Shown: piece after piece, positions 27,997 to 36,165 of the stretch | How the letters are laid out: each line of letters opens with the position of its first letter | Numbering within the stretch: the first letter of the stretch is position 1 | Source of the DNA: Pseudogemmobacter bohemicus | GTDB lineage: Bacteria > Pseudomonadota > Alphaproteobacteria > Rhodobacterales > Rhodobacteraceae | Assembly: GCF_003290025.1 (NCBI RefSeq) | Contig: NZ_QNHG01000004.1 | Location: forward strand, 49,687 to 90,991 | Direction of reading: 5' to 3' | DNA length: 41,305 nucleotides | Notes under the pieces: model-generated | What the model was told of the DNA's origin: nothing | What the model saw: only the letters and a program-made list of their open reading frames with translations | Database searches by the model: none | Made by a program: the position numbers and the translations under genes

Positions 27997-30264
27997 CTAA
28001 CTCAACTTCTTAAAGGTTACTTCTATTCTTGTGCAATATCCGCTTGAAGCATGACTGCACACTCTCGCCTCGCCCCCATACGCAGATGCGATATCGCTGA
28101 CAATTTTCAATCCAAGGCCAGTCCCAATGCCTGAGATACTATCGCCATCAGCCTCGGTGGTGGTGAAGAAGGCATCGAATATTCTTGCTCCAACCTTCGG
28201 ATCGATCCCAGCTCCATTATCCTCGAACGACAACACGATAAAGCCACTAATTTCACGAGCTTGCACCTTAATTCTAGGAATAATCCCGCGACACTTTTCC
28301 ATAGCCTTGACTGAATTGGTAAGAAAATTGAAGAGAATTGAATCGATCTCAGAGGCATGCATTTGGGGAGTTCTGAGGTCGAGCGGGACAACATCCACAT
28401 CAAACTCAATGTGCCGTTTTTGAAGATAGGATTGAAATTGCGCGAAGAATCTTCTCACCGCCGCATCAATATGGACCTCAGTTAGCTGTCTCGAGCGCGT
28501 TTTAGAGACGAGACTTTCGACATAACTTCCTAAGTCAAACATTCGATCAGTAGCAGACTTGAGTGATAGGATATCCTTCTCGATTTGGCCCCGCTCCAAT
28601 TCATCGCTCAGAAGCTCAGCATCAAGTTCCGCAATAGCCAAGCTATTATCTACGGCGTTGGTCGCACTTTTAATCTCATGGCCGAACAAACTAATCGATA
28701 TCCCAAGCGATGCCAGAATCCTGAGCATATTCTCGTACTCTATAGAAGTCTCGAGCTTCTCGTCCACTTGGTTCTCGAAATCCTTTTGTCTTTTGTAGAG
28801 GTCTTCAAGGAAGGTTTCGGGCACGGCGGACTCTTTTATGTCACCGCTGGATTCGTCCTGACCCTCTACCGAACGCTTCCCACCGCGTTCGCTTTCCAGC
28901 ATCTCAAGGATGACCTCGGATGGTCTTCTAGTATATCTCGGTTCGAAACCTTGCTGCGACGCAGTTTCCTTCCGCTTACGGGAAGATGCTATTCTCAATG
29001 CGGCCCATTCCACACACCTTCGACTGAACACTCTCAGATCTTCGAAGGCTTCATTTTCTACGAAGCCCTCACGCGAACTTGTTTCTTCCAGAAGTGGATT
29101 GTCTTCTCCAACTTCCACATGTCCGAAAAAGTTAAAATTATTCGCCGGAACAAGGAGATTCCTACGTGCGGAATCGTATGAAAGCGTTAGCCAGTCGTCA
29201 TAAGGCTCACCATAAGGCAATACGCGGAAGCCGTTGCGGTAGACACGTATGCCACCGTACTTATGCCCCATCTCGTGGGCCATTTTGACTGAGATCCCTG
29301 ACATATACTGCGAGAGATAGATAAAGTATGAGGTCTCGAGTTCTACAGGGCCGACAAGAAGATACTTGTTTTCCGAATGATGCGTTTCATCTATTCCAAG
29401 CTTCTCTGACACCACTCGAAAAGTCGCATTTCCATTCTGATCGATCGTTCCATAAATTTTAGCAATCGCGCTAGTAAGAAAGCTCTCTTCTATATTGAGG
29501 TTAATTCTGTGCTGCCTGCTGGAAACGCCGTTGATGAGAACATTGAAGTCACCCGACACCCGTTCATTTGCCTTATGCTGAAACGGAGGCTGCAAGAAGA
29601 GGACCGACTTCCAAACACGGGAAATCGCCGTTTCTGTCCATCTATCTCGCAAATCATAAATCTTGAGCGTGGTGCCGGACTGATTCAGATCCTTATCGAA
29701 AACCTCCACCTCATGCCAGACTTGGCTTAAATTCACACCTGCCCGAAAGTCCTCATCCCAATGAAAAAGGACACGATGGCCTTGCACTTTACCCGATTGT
29801 GATGTTTCGAGTGTCAGTGACTTCCCTAGGCGCTGAACAGCGAACCTTCCAATGCCTTTCTTTCCCGCTCGTCGTCTCCCATAGATTTTTGACAGCGGGT
29901 TATCACCTTTGTCGTTTGTAGAGAGGCGCATCCACGACTTCCGGATCGTTTCGATATCCATTCCGAGCCCGTCATCGGAAATGATTAGCTGCCCTCCGGG
30001 CTGGTCGAAATCCAAAAACTGGATACTGACTTCTTTCGCGTCGGCATCGTATGCGTTCTTCACCAGTTCCGAGAGTGCGGTTTCCTGCTTTCCGACGAGC
30101 TCAAGTCCTAGGCGGTTAATGTGCTGGGCATCGACGGTAAATCGCACAGATCCCTCTGTAGCGTCCAGAAGAGCGTCCGCCAATTCGCCGATCCGCTTAG
30201 GGTCAGGCATATCCTTGTTTAGTTCAGCGGACAGCGCCCGTTGGATCTCATTGGATTGTGTCAA
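27997..30264 (-). CDS. Double-GHKL protein: MORC/MutL-like ATPase joined to a histidine kinase
   Basis: Protein of 755 aa. N-terminal module: a Bergerat ATP site with ELVKNAYDAD (Asn70), DDGLGM (97-102) and GKKGIGRFA (135-142), plus a following S5-like domain, as in MORC/MutL/Hsp90-type ATPases. Middle: a polar linker and coiled coil (about 430-520). C-terminal module: His529 in a HisKA-like GHEIK motif, N-box NFLTNSVKAM, DNGAGI (682-687) and GTGLGLK (714-720). No membrane segment, so it senses something in the cytoplasm. Prokaryotic MORC-like ATPases have been reported near restriction-modification genes; here a methyltransferase gene converges on the operon. A TTG at 30264 with GGGGA six bases upstream is chosen; a GTG at 30303 would lie upstream of the promoter's start site. 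Confidence 0.85.
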   Translation of the reverse strand: MTQSNEIQRALSAELNKDMPDPKRIGELADALLDATEGSVRFTVDAQHINRLGLELVGKQETALSELVKNAYDADAKEVSIQFLDFDQPGGQLIISDDGLGMDIETIRKSWMRLSTNDKGDNPLSKIYGRRRAGKKGIGRFAVQRLGKSLTLETSQSGKVQGHRVLFHWDEDFRAGVNLSQVWHEVEVFDKDLNQSGTTLKIYDLRDRWTETAISRVWKSVLFLQPPFQHKANERVSGDFNVLINGVSSRQHRINLNIEESFLTSAIAKIYGTIDQNGNATFRVVSEKLGIDETHHSENKYLLVGPVELETSYFIYLSQYMSGISVKMAHEMGHKYGGIRVYRNGFRVLPYGEPYDDWLTLSYDSARRNLLVPANNFNFFGHVEVGEDNPLLEETSSREGFVENEAFEDLRVFSRRCVEWAALRIASSRKRKETASQQGFEPRYTRRPSEVILEMLESERGGKRSVEGQDESSGDIKESAVPETFLEDLYKRQKDFENQVDEKLETSIEYENMLRILASLGISISLFGHEIKSATNAVDNSLAIAELDAELLSDELERGQIEKDILSLKSATDRMFDLGSYVESLVSKTRSRQLTEVHIDAAVRRFFAQFQSYLQKRHIEFDVDVVPLDLRTPQMHASEIDSILFNFLTNSVKAMEKCRGIIPRIKVQAREISGFIVLSFEDNGAGIDPKVGARIFDAFFTTTEADGDSISGIGTGLGLKIVSDIASAYGGEARVCSHASSGYCTRIEVTFKKLS

Positions 30265-30285
30265 GGCAAATCCCCATTTTGACCC

Positions 30286-30314
30286 AAAATATGCGGATCC
30301 CACTTAGTTTTCAA
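30286..30314 (-). promoter_or_regulatory. Sigma70-like promoter of the kinase operon
   Basis: On the minus strand, TTGAAA (30314-30309) and TATTTT (30291-30286) are separated by 17 bases. The expected start of transcription, about seven bases further, lies some 15 bases before the TTG start codon at 30264, leaving room for the GGGGA ribosome site and little else. This supports the shorter protein. An imperfect dyad (GTTGACTG-GCT-CAGTCGAC, near 30372-30390) lies about 60 bp upstream and could bind a regulator. Confidence 0.5.
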
Positions 30315-31061
30315 TGGCCAACTCAGCGAACACGTGAGGCCTTTCTTGCTACGTACGAGGCTCGTTAAACGGTTGACTGGCTCAGTCGACGTGTGAACTG
30401 TTGTCGCTCTACAGCGCCGTAAATTTCTTATGCTGCGCTGTCCCATCCAGAGTGTTCAGAACACCTGTAATGCTATGTTGAGACCTTTCAGAGAGGGAAT
30501 GGAGACAGCCGATGATCGTCTCTAATTGGACCTAGCCCTCCGCTAGCGGATACTGCCCGCCATGTAGCCTTAGGCGGAATACAATGACCTTGCCTGCTGC
30601 AGTATCCTTGGACAACGTGTTAAGTTATCGTGGCGTGAACTGCATCATGTGCCGAACGTCCGCTTCCAGTTACGCCGCCACACCGCATCGTCGGGGCTCG
30701 ACCTGCTGGTAAGGGCCGTGCATCGCCTGCCGGGAGCGGCGGGACCGTTGATGGCGCCGAACCGGCCAGTTACTGTGCCGCAACATGTTGCTCGGAGCTC
30801 AATCAGCGACACGCGCGCGCGGTGCAGCATGAAACGCTGGGCCTGCGGGAAGAGCCTCCCTCATAGGGAGGGCCCTTTGGGTCAGATTTGCATGAGTTCC
30901 GCGATCACGACGACGTCTTCCAATTCAGCGTCAAGACGTTGAGCCGAACGCTCCGTCTTGGCATGATCTTACGACAAGTGACTGGCGTGCAGGCTGCCTG
31001 CAAATCATTTCTAGGCACAGGAAATAATCCCGAGACGGAACCATTTAGATAGGGCTCGCCA
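30315..31061. other. Gene-free island spacer with repeat copy A and a small hairpin
   Basis: About 750 bp with no credible gene. The left part is upstream of the kinase operon promoter. From about 30650 to 30840 lies copy A of the island repeat: a CTGTGCCGCAACATGTTGCT segment and CTCGGAGCT near 30773-30800 match copy B near 32850-32876, and GAACGTCCGCTT and AAGGGCCGTG match the pattern of copies B and C. A 7-bp hairpin (CCTCCCT-CAT-AGGGAGG, 30855-30871) follows. Confidence 0.5.
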
Positions 31062-32474
31062 CTAACGTTTTTTCCAGAACTGGATCGCCGGACCTTCAAA
31101 ATCCGCGAGCGCTTGAGCGACATTCACGCCGCCTAGGATTTCGGTACTTGATGCCAGGGGATGGAAGCGCGGGGCTGTTGTTGTCCAGTTGCCTTCCGCG
31201 TCGCAATGGTGATGCGCGGCCCCAGGTATGAGGTGTTCCGCAAGCGGCATGACGGCGCGCGGGTTATGATAGACGTTGAGGCCTTCTACCCAGCTCTCAT
31301 GGTACCCTTTGGCGTTCACAATCGCCTTGAAGAGCAGCGGGTTCGTCGCTTCGGGGTCGGGGTCTACGACAGTGCCAGTGCGCGTCATCAAAACGTCGCC
31401 CGCGTCGAACCCGGCCAGAATCCCCATTCGATTGAATTTTGAGATCGTGCCCGCTGTGGTGGAGATAACGGCGCTGACATGTTCCGAGTCCGGAATGTCA
31501 AAGAAGCCAGATGGCACCACCTTCTCCCCCCAACGGTGCTCAATGATCTTTACGGGCTTTGCTACGACTTTTCCTTGCTCGTCGCGCGCCTCCTCAAAGG
31601 AGAACCCGTAGAGATATCGCGCGAGTGCGGATCGGGTATGGATCATGGAGCCGGGCGATGAAAAATCCGCGATTGCAAACACCAGCGGTACACCAGCGAT
31701 CTGCTCCTTCTCCCAGTATTTCTTCCCTAGCTTGCTGAACAATGGGCTGCCGAACTTGATCGGCATATACTCCCGCAGATACGCTTCCATCTGTTCCTCG
31801 GTCTCAACGGGCGGTGGCGGAACGATATCAGCGCCTCGCCGGGTCGGTCCAACCGTCACCGCTTCGATGGCGATGGAGCCGAACAAGCTTTTGCCGATGA
31901 AGTCGGGCACAGCGTGCGTCGATTCCAAGGAAAACCCGAGTTCTATGAGCGTCGCAAAAAGGTAAAGTTCCCAAATCCGCTGGTCGAAAGCGGTGGACTG
32001 GAACTGTTCTACGAAGTTTCCATCGAGATCTTCGTGCCACCGCATCATGGGTTCGATTATACCTCGGGCAGGAAAGAACCCAATTTCGGAAGCGACCTGC
32101 TGAAAGTCTGGGTGCAAAACTTCTGTTGGGTGTACCGGAGTGAAGAAATCGACCGGCTCACCCTTTTCATCTCCTTGGCGATGAAACTCGTCCGGCTCAT
32201 CGTGCAAATTGGTCATCAGTTCCGCCAATGCGTCGTGCGCGAGTTCCGGGCTCTCGAGGAAATCGGTCATAGAAGTCCACCGGAAGCGCAGTTTCGCGTC
32301 GCGGCCAAAGGCCATTCCTGCGAAGTCACGGTCTGTCCGGTCCCTGACGAGCAGGCCGAGAATGCTCCCATCCTCTGCCTCGTAGTAAGCCAGTTCCTCA
32401 CCAGTCAGCGCCGCCCTCGGGTGCCGGGCATAGCCGGCAATTGCGTTGAAGCGGATTTCAGAAATTTCTCTCAA
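31062..32474 (-). CDS. Uncharacterised protein with degenerate PD-(D/E)XK-like motif
   Basis: Protein of 470 aa. In the middle, QRIWELYLFATLIELGF (Glu169) is followed by VPDFIG (Asp191) and IAIEAVTV (Glu204): the helix, strand-D, strand-E order of PD-(D/E)XK nucleases, but the usual Lys two residues after Glu is Val. It may be an inactive fold, a variant site, or a chance resemblance. The N-terminal ~100 residues and the C-terminal ~200 (with HVSAVISTTAGTISKFNRMG) are not recognised. No signal or membrane segments. The start is a TTG with AAAGGA six bases upstream. It stands alone between repeat copies A and B. Confidence 0.65.
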   Translation of the reverse strand: MREISEIRFNAIAGYARHPRAALTGEELAYYEAEDGSILGLLVRDRTDRDFAGMAFGRDAKLRFRWTSMTDFLESPELAHDALAELMTNLHDEPDEFHRQGDEKGEPVDFFTPVHPTEVLHPDFQQVASEIGFFPARGIIEPMMRWHEDLDGNFVEQFQSTAFDQRIWELYLFATLIELGFSLESTHAVPDFIGKSLFGSIAIEAVTVGPTRRGADIVPPPPVETEEQMEAYLREYMPIKFGSPLFSKLGKKYWEKEQIAGVPLVFAIADFSSPGSMIHTRSALARYLYGFSFEEARDEQGKVVAKPVKIIEHRWGEKVVPSGFFDIPDSEHVSAVISTTAGTISKFNRMGILAGFDAGDVLMTRTGTVVDPDPEATNPLLFKAIVNAKGYHESWVEGLNVYHNPRAVMPLAEHLIPGAAHHHCDAEGNWTTTAPRFHPLASSTEILGGVNVAQALADFEGPAIQFWKKR

Positions 32475-33014
32475 AGCAAATCCTTTAGCGCTGCCATTGA
32501 TACTCCCGCAACGTGTCAGATCGAATGGGGGGTTGCCAATGTCGGCTTTGGACCGGCCTTCTGGTCGCAGTAGAGGGCTTCGCCTCAACTGAGTAGGTCC
32601 GTTCCCGCGCCATCGGAGAGCTGCCCGAGGTAACGTGGGCAGCGGCATTGCGCCTGCAACGAACAGCTGGAAGGTCGGCATCGCAGACGCTCCGAATCTC
32701 GAATTGCTGCGCCCCGTTTCCAACGGTCGGTTCGGGGAATGCTGCCGCGCAGCATCGGCGAGGCTCGACCGGCAGCTATGGGCCGCGTCATGCTCCAGCC
32801 TAGCCTGTCGTAGGAGCAGGTCAGGATGAAGGCACCTAGCCTGCGGGTCGCTGTGCCGCAGCATGTTTCTCGGACCTTGCAGCGACTGTTCGGCATCAGC
32901 GAGAGCGTGCGCGCCTGCCCAGCCCAAAGCGCTCATGGACCAACGGATACTCCCGTCGAGCGATATCGCTCCAGAAGACTTGCCGACAACACCCGACATC
33001 GGCCTAGCAGACTT
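32475..33014. other. Gene-free island spacer with repeat copy B
   Basis: About 540 bp without a gene. Copy B of the island repeat covers roughly 32700-32930: it shares ACCGGCAGCTATGGGCCG (near 32768-32785) with copy C and a CTGTGCCGCAGCATGTTTCT block (near 32851-32870) with copy A. The minus-strand frame of the 470-aa gene stays open through it, but there is no ribosome site and no recognisable protein. Confidence 0.5.
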
Positions 33015-34232
33015 TCATTCATATCTGACTGTGTCATCCCACCGAATCTCTTCCCTGTATTGTTCATGGGCTCTGCGTATCTGACTTCCTTTGGCCATCT
33101 CTAAAAACGGCAGCCACTCACCAAGGACAACGTCCTCCTTGAATACATTATTGTGGCTTAATAGTGCGCTTTGGATCTGTTGAAAGCGCTGATGCTCCAT
33201 TGAAAACCCGGTGCAGCCGGCATCGCCGAACAGCGGGTCTTTTGCGAGCATCGGCACCCCACCATTGGGCAGAAACTTCACCCACTCGTCATTAGTAGAA
33301 ATTGTATTTAGAATGCGTCCGACCACCGCATTGTCCAATAGAGGTTTCCAATTATAGTTCTTATTGAGGATCGATCCGCAAAGGATCACGGCGTCGAATT
33401 TCTCCGTAATATCGTTTGCCTCCGTCAGATATCGCCCAATTACGTAGGTGCCGAACGAATGCGCGATGACTGAAATGGGCCCAGTGTACTGACGCCGAAC
33501 CTCGATCAGCCAATCCCGGAAGCCTTCGACGACACCGGCCTTCTCCGCCTCAGATCTTAGGATTGAGACTTCGCGGTAACCATAGATGTATGGCGCGATA
33601 GCCCAACCTGACGCGCTCGCCGACAGGCAAAGGTGTGGAAGCCAGCCTTCGGCATGCGTACGAATTCCGTGGATGGGTATGATAACGCCCTTGGGCCTCT
33701 GCTGTTGGGACCAGCGTCGCCCCAGATAAGAGACTTTCACTATCTCGAGGTCAGGTGACGATTCCTTAGGACGGTAAAATGTTTGAACAGTTGAGTGCAG
33801 CTTTATCTGGACAAGCCCATGTGGCACTTGGGAACGCGTGGTGGCCAGCAGTTCAAGATAGGCAGCCACGATAGTGTCCTGATCCTCCGCCAAAAGTTGT
33901 ACATCGAGCGTGACGCCGTTGACATCGTAGCGCTCGTTGGACTTGGGAATCTGATCGGAACGCGCAAATAGGATTACGATGTCGATGTCGGATGGAAACT
34001 CTTTGCTGGATATGAATGAACCTCCTACGACTATTGATCTTGCCCCAGCATCTTCCGCCCATTCCACAATGTCTGAAAAGGGCTTGTAAAAGTCGCTGCG
34101 TGCCGCCTCTTCGTAGCGTCCGATCTTTCGTTTGCTGTCGCTGCAAAATGTCTGCAAAAATTCGTCTAGCGATATCACATGTGTACCGGGCACCAGCAGA
34201 CCCTCATCAAACGTCAATCCCTTATTTGACAA
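33015..34232 (-). CDS. Nucleotidyltransferase fused to alpha/beta-hydrolase
   Basis: Protein of 405 aa. N-terminal module (about 50-170): GGS at 70-72, then DID with Asp82 and Asp84, and a third Asp110 in TLDVQLL, the catalytic triad order of DNA polymerase beta-type nucleotidyltransferases (DUF6932-like). C-terminal module (about 180-405): HGIRTH (from 188) as oxyanion region and AHSFGTY with nucleophile Ser259, then candidate acid (Asp315 or Asp337) and His (347 or 364), the plan of an alpha/beta-hydrolase or lipase. No signal or membrane segment. In known CBASS systems, nucleotidyltransferases activate separate lipases; one chain with both is unusual. The start is TTG with a perfect AAGGAGG six to seven bases upstream. 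Confidence 0.8.
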   Translation of the reverse strand: MSNKGLTFDEGLLVPGTHVISLDEFLQTFCSDSKRKIGRYEEAARSDFYKPFSDIVEWAEDAGARSIVVGGSFISSKEFPSDIDIVILFARSDQIPKSNERYDVNGVTLDVQLLAEDQDTIVAAYLELLATTRSQVPHGLVQIKLHSTVQTFYRPKESSPDLEIVKVSYLGRRWSQQQRPKGVIIPIHGIRTHAEGWLPHLCLSASASGWAIAPYIYGYREVSILRSEAEKAGVVEGFRDWLIEVRRQYTGPISVIAHSFGTYVIGRYLTEANDITEKFDAVILCGSILNKNYNWKPLLDNAVVGRILNTISTNDEWVKFLPNGGVPMLAKDPLFGDAGCTGFSMEHQRFQQIQSALLSHNNVFKEDVVLGEWLPFLEMAKGSQIRRAHEQYREEIRWDDTVRYE

Positions 34233-34704
34233 CAGTTCCCTCCTTAAATCCTCAAATTGCTTTATGTCATCGAATCATGAAGAGACAACAGCTGGGAGTT
34301 AGATAAACCTACCGTGTAAGTACTCGACGTGGATTGTGCTGCGCTTTCGCGTTTGATCAAGACTCGATGAGCTTCACGGGTACGACCTAGAACGGACTCC
34401 TTCGAGGCAGTCCACTTGAGACGATCATACTCGCCCGAGCTTTGCTACGGCAAGTGTCGAACGGCGGCTTTGCGGAACACGGCGTGGCAGCATCCCGTCC
34501 GGCTCACCGGCAGCTATGGGCCGTTTCTGTCTCTGCGGGCGAGCGATCTGTGATCAGAAACACCTTCGTGGACGTTTATGAGCGCCCCAATGGAAATCAC
34601 AGGGGTGTGCCAAATGATACCCAAACGATACCCCAAGCAGTATGCCGGAGATACTGGCGCAGCCTAAAACTGCATAAAAATCTTTTGTTATCATGTAGAT
34701 ATAG
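34233..34704. other. Island right end, gene-free, with repeat copy C
   Basis: About 470 bp between the fusion gene and tRNA-Phe. Copy C of the island repeat lies around 34450-34525, with GGCAGCATC and ACCGGCAGCTATGGGCCG matching copy B. A short run of related direct repeats (TGATACCC, CGATACCC near 34613-34640) follows. No integrase or partial tRNA is seen. Confidence 0.5.
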
Positions 34705-34780
34705 TGGTGCCCGGAGACGGATTTGAACCGCCGACACGCGGATTTTCAATCCGCTGCTCTACCAACTGAGCTATCCGGGC
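34705..34780 (-). tRNA. tRNA-Phe (GAA)
   Basis: On the minus strand the gene begins GCCCGGATAGCTCAGTTGG and ends with the T-loop GGTTCAAATCC, the closing CCGGGC and an encoded CCA. The acceptor stem GCCCGGA/TCCGGGC, D-loop, anticodon stem around TTGAAAA (anticodon GAA) and T-stem are all complete, 76 nt including CCA. Its 3' end faces the island, a common integration point. Confidence 0.97.
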
Positions 34781-34942
34781 AACCTTTGGTGGCGGGGTGA
34801 TACCTAAGGCATCCGACGCTGTCCAGAGGGAAAACGAATTAGTTTTCCGAAGCGCGAAATCCCTGGTGCAGAACGAAGTTTTGCCTGTCTTCGCTCGCGC
34901 AGCCGGCACGACGCGATCAGCCAGACACCGCCCGCGAATGCG

Positions 34943-35128
34943 TCAGTTCGGGCGGTCGGGGTGATCTTCGGGGCCGCTATCCGCCTCATCGGGCAGCGAA
35001 TCCTCCTCAGAGCCACCGATGCGGTAGCCATCCCCCAGCCAGCGCGCCAGATCGACATCGGCGCAGCGTTTGGAACAGAACGGACGCCAGGCGGCTTCGG
35101 GCTTGCGGCCGCAGATCGGGCAGCTCAT
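34943..35128 (-). CDS. yacG: DNA gyrase inhibitor YacG
   Basis: Protein of 61 aa. A Cys4 zinc site is visible (CPICG near the N-terminus and FCSKRCADVDLARWL), followed by WLGDGYRI and an acidic tail. YacG binds GyrB and inhibits gyrase in E. coli. Its ATG overlaps the rng stop by four bases (ATGA), so it is the last gene of the infA-maf-rng-yacG unit. Confidence 0.93.
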   Translation of the reverse strand: MSCPICGRKPEAAWRPFCSKRCADVDLARWLGDGYRIGGSEEDSLPDEADSGPEDHPDRPN

Positions 35129-36165
35129 GGCCAGAGCGCGCTCAGCGCGAGGCGGTCGCGGCGGCGGGTCAGCTCGAAAAGGCCCAGTCCGCTCCAACCC
35201 GCAAGCGTGGTTTCGCCGCCGGATTTGAAGGCGGCGCGGATCACCTGGTCAAGGATATTGCGGTCGCGTTTCGGCATCGGCGCGAAGTCGATCACCACCT
35301 GGCCGCCAAGCCCGCGCAGCCGCAGCTGGCGCGGCAGTTCACGCGCGGCGGCGATATTGATCTTCAGCGCGGCGGCGGGCGAGGTATCGGGGCCGGTATT
35401 CACATCCACTGCCACCAGGGCGCGGGTCGGCTCGATCCAGAGATGGCCGCCCCCCTGCAGATCAACGCGCGCCCCGGTCAGCTGGTCCAGCTGATCGGCC
35501 ACGCCGAGATCCGCGAAACTGCCCTGCTCCTCGATCACCTCATCGGGGGCGGGATCGCCCCAGTCGCGCCAGGCCAGTTCATGCGCGCCGGGCGCATCGA
35601 CCAGAAGCTCCGGCCCGCCGGTCAGATCGGCCAGCACCGCCTCGGTCAGACCGCGCAGGCCGGCAATGTCTTCGGCAATCTCGTCAGGCGCCGCACCGTC
35701 ACAGACCGAGCGCAGGATCAGGCCCAGATCGGGCGCCGCCCCCGCCATCGCCCCGGCCGCCAGCGCCTCAAGCGCGGCGCGCCGATCCTCGTCGCGGATG
35801 CGGCGCGAGACATTCAGCCCCGGCGCGCCGGGGGTCAGAATCGCATGGCGGGATTTGAACAGCACGCGGGTGGAGACCGGCAACGCCTTGCCGGGTTCAG
35901 CCGGGCCGGTGACCTGGACGATCAGCCGCTGGCCGGGCGCAATCCCCGAGACCTGGCGCAGAAAGCCGCTTCCCCCATCGGGGAGCTTGACGAACAAACC
36001 GCCCTGCCCCTTGACCGGACGGTCGGCAATGGCGCGGCAGATCGCGCCGGGCGCCAGCGCGACATTGCCGGCGTCGATCGCGATCTCTTCCAGCAGGCCA
36101 TCGACCATAAGCGCCGCAGCCTCGCGGCCCTCGATCATATCAAGAAGGACGACACGGCCTTTCAT
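35125..36165 (-). CDS. rng: Ribonuclease E/G family protein
   Basis: Protein of 346 aa, shorter than E. coli RNase G (about 490). It keeps the S1-like N-terminal part (about 25-100), the RNase H-like and DNase I-like region with [10 protein letters not shown] (catalytic Asp) and VVIDFAPM, but the zinc-link and small domains of RNase E/G are absent or reduced. Endoribonuclease activity on single-stranded RNA is likely. It overlaps maf upstream (ATGA) and yacG downstream by four bases each. Short forms of this type are usual in this operon of Rhodobacterales as I recall. Confidence 0.88.
   Translation of the reverse strand: MKGRVVLLDMIEGREAAALMVDGLLEEIAIDAGNVALAPGAICRAIADRPVKGQGGLFVKLPDGGSGFLRQVSGIAPGQRLIVQVTGPAEPGKALPVSTRVLFKSRHAILTPGAPGLNVSRRIRDEDRRAALEALAAGAMAGAAPDLGLILRSVCDGAAPDEIAEDIAGLRGLTEAVLADLTGGPELLVDAPGAHELAWRDWGDPAPDEVIEEQGSFADLGVADQLDQLTGARVDLQGGGHLWIEPTRALVAVDVNTGPDTSPAAALKINIAAARELPRQLRLRGLGGQVVIDFAPMPKRDRNILDQVIRAAFKSGGETTLAGWSGLGLFELTRRRDRLALSALWP

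Larger units (their letters stand above)
23690..34704. mobile_element. Accessory genomic island (defence-type cargo), guaD to tRNA-Phe
   Basis: The stretch is visibly AT-richer than the flanks, lacks core genes, and carries a broken TniQ-like gene at its left edge plus modification, signalling, nuclease-like and nucleotidyltransferase-hydrolase genes. It ends at the 3' end of a tRNA gene. No integrase is present, and I could not find a duplicated tRNA 3' end on the left, so the mode of entry and the exact edges are inferred and not shown. Confidence 0.7.

Noticed and set aside
30303-30303. GTG start for the double-GHKL kinase, 13 codons longer
   Set aside because: No ribosome site, and it lies within the predicted promoter, upstream of the likely transcription start.
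32475-32999. N-terminal extension of the 470-aa island protein
   Set aside because: The frame is open but Arg/Ser-rich, overlaps repeat copy B, and the TTG at 32474 has a good ribosome site.
23669-34704. tRNA-Phe att-site duplication flanking the island
   Set aside because: I looked for a copy of the tRNA 3' end (CCGGGCACCA and the T-arm) near 23669-24353 and found none; no integrase is present either.
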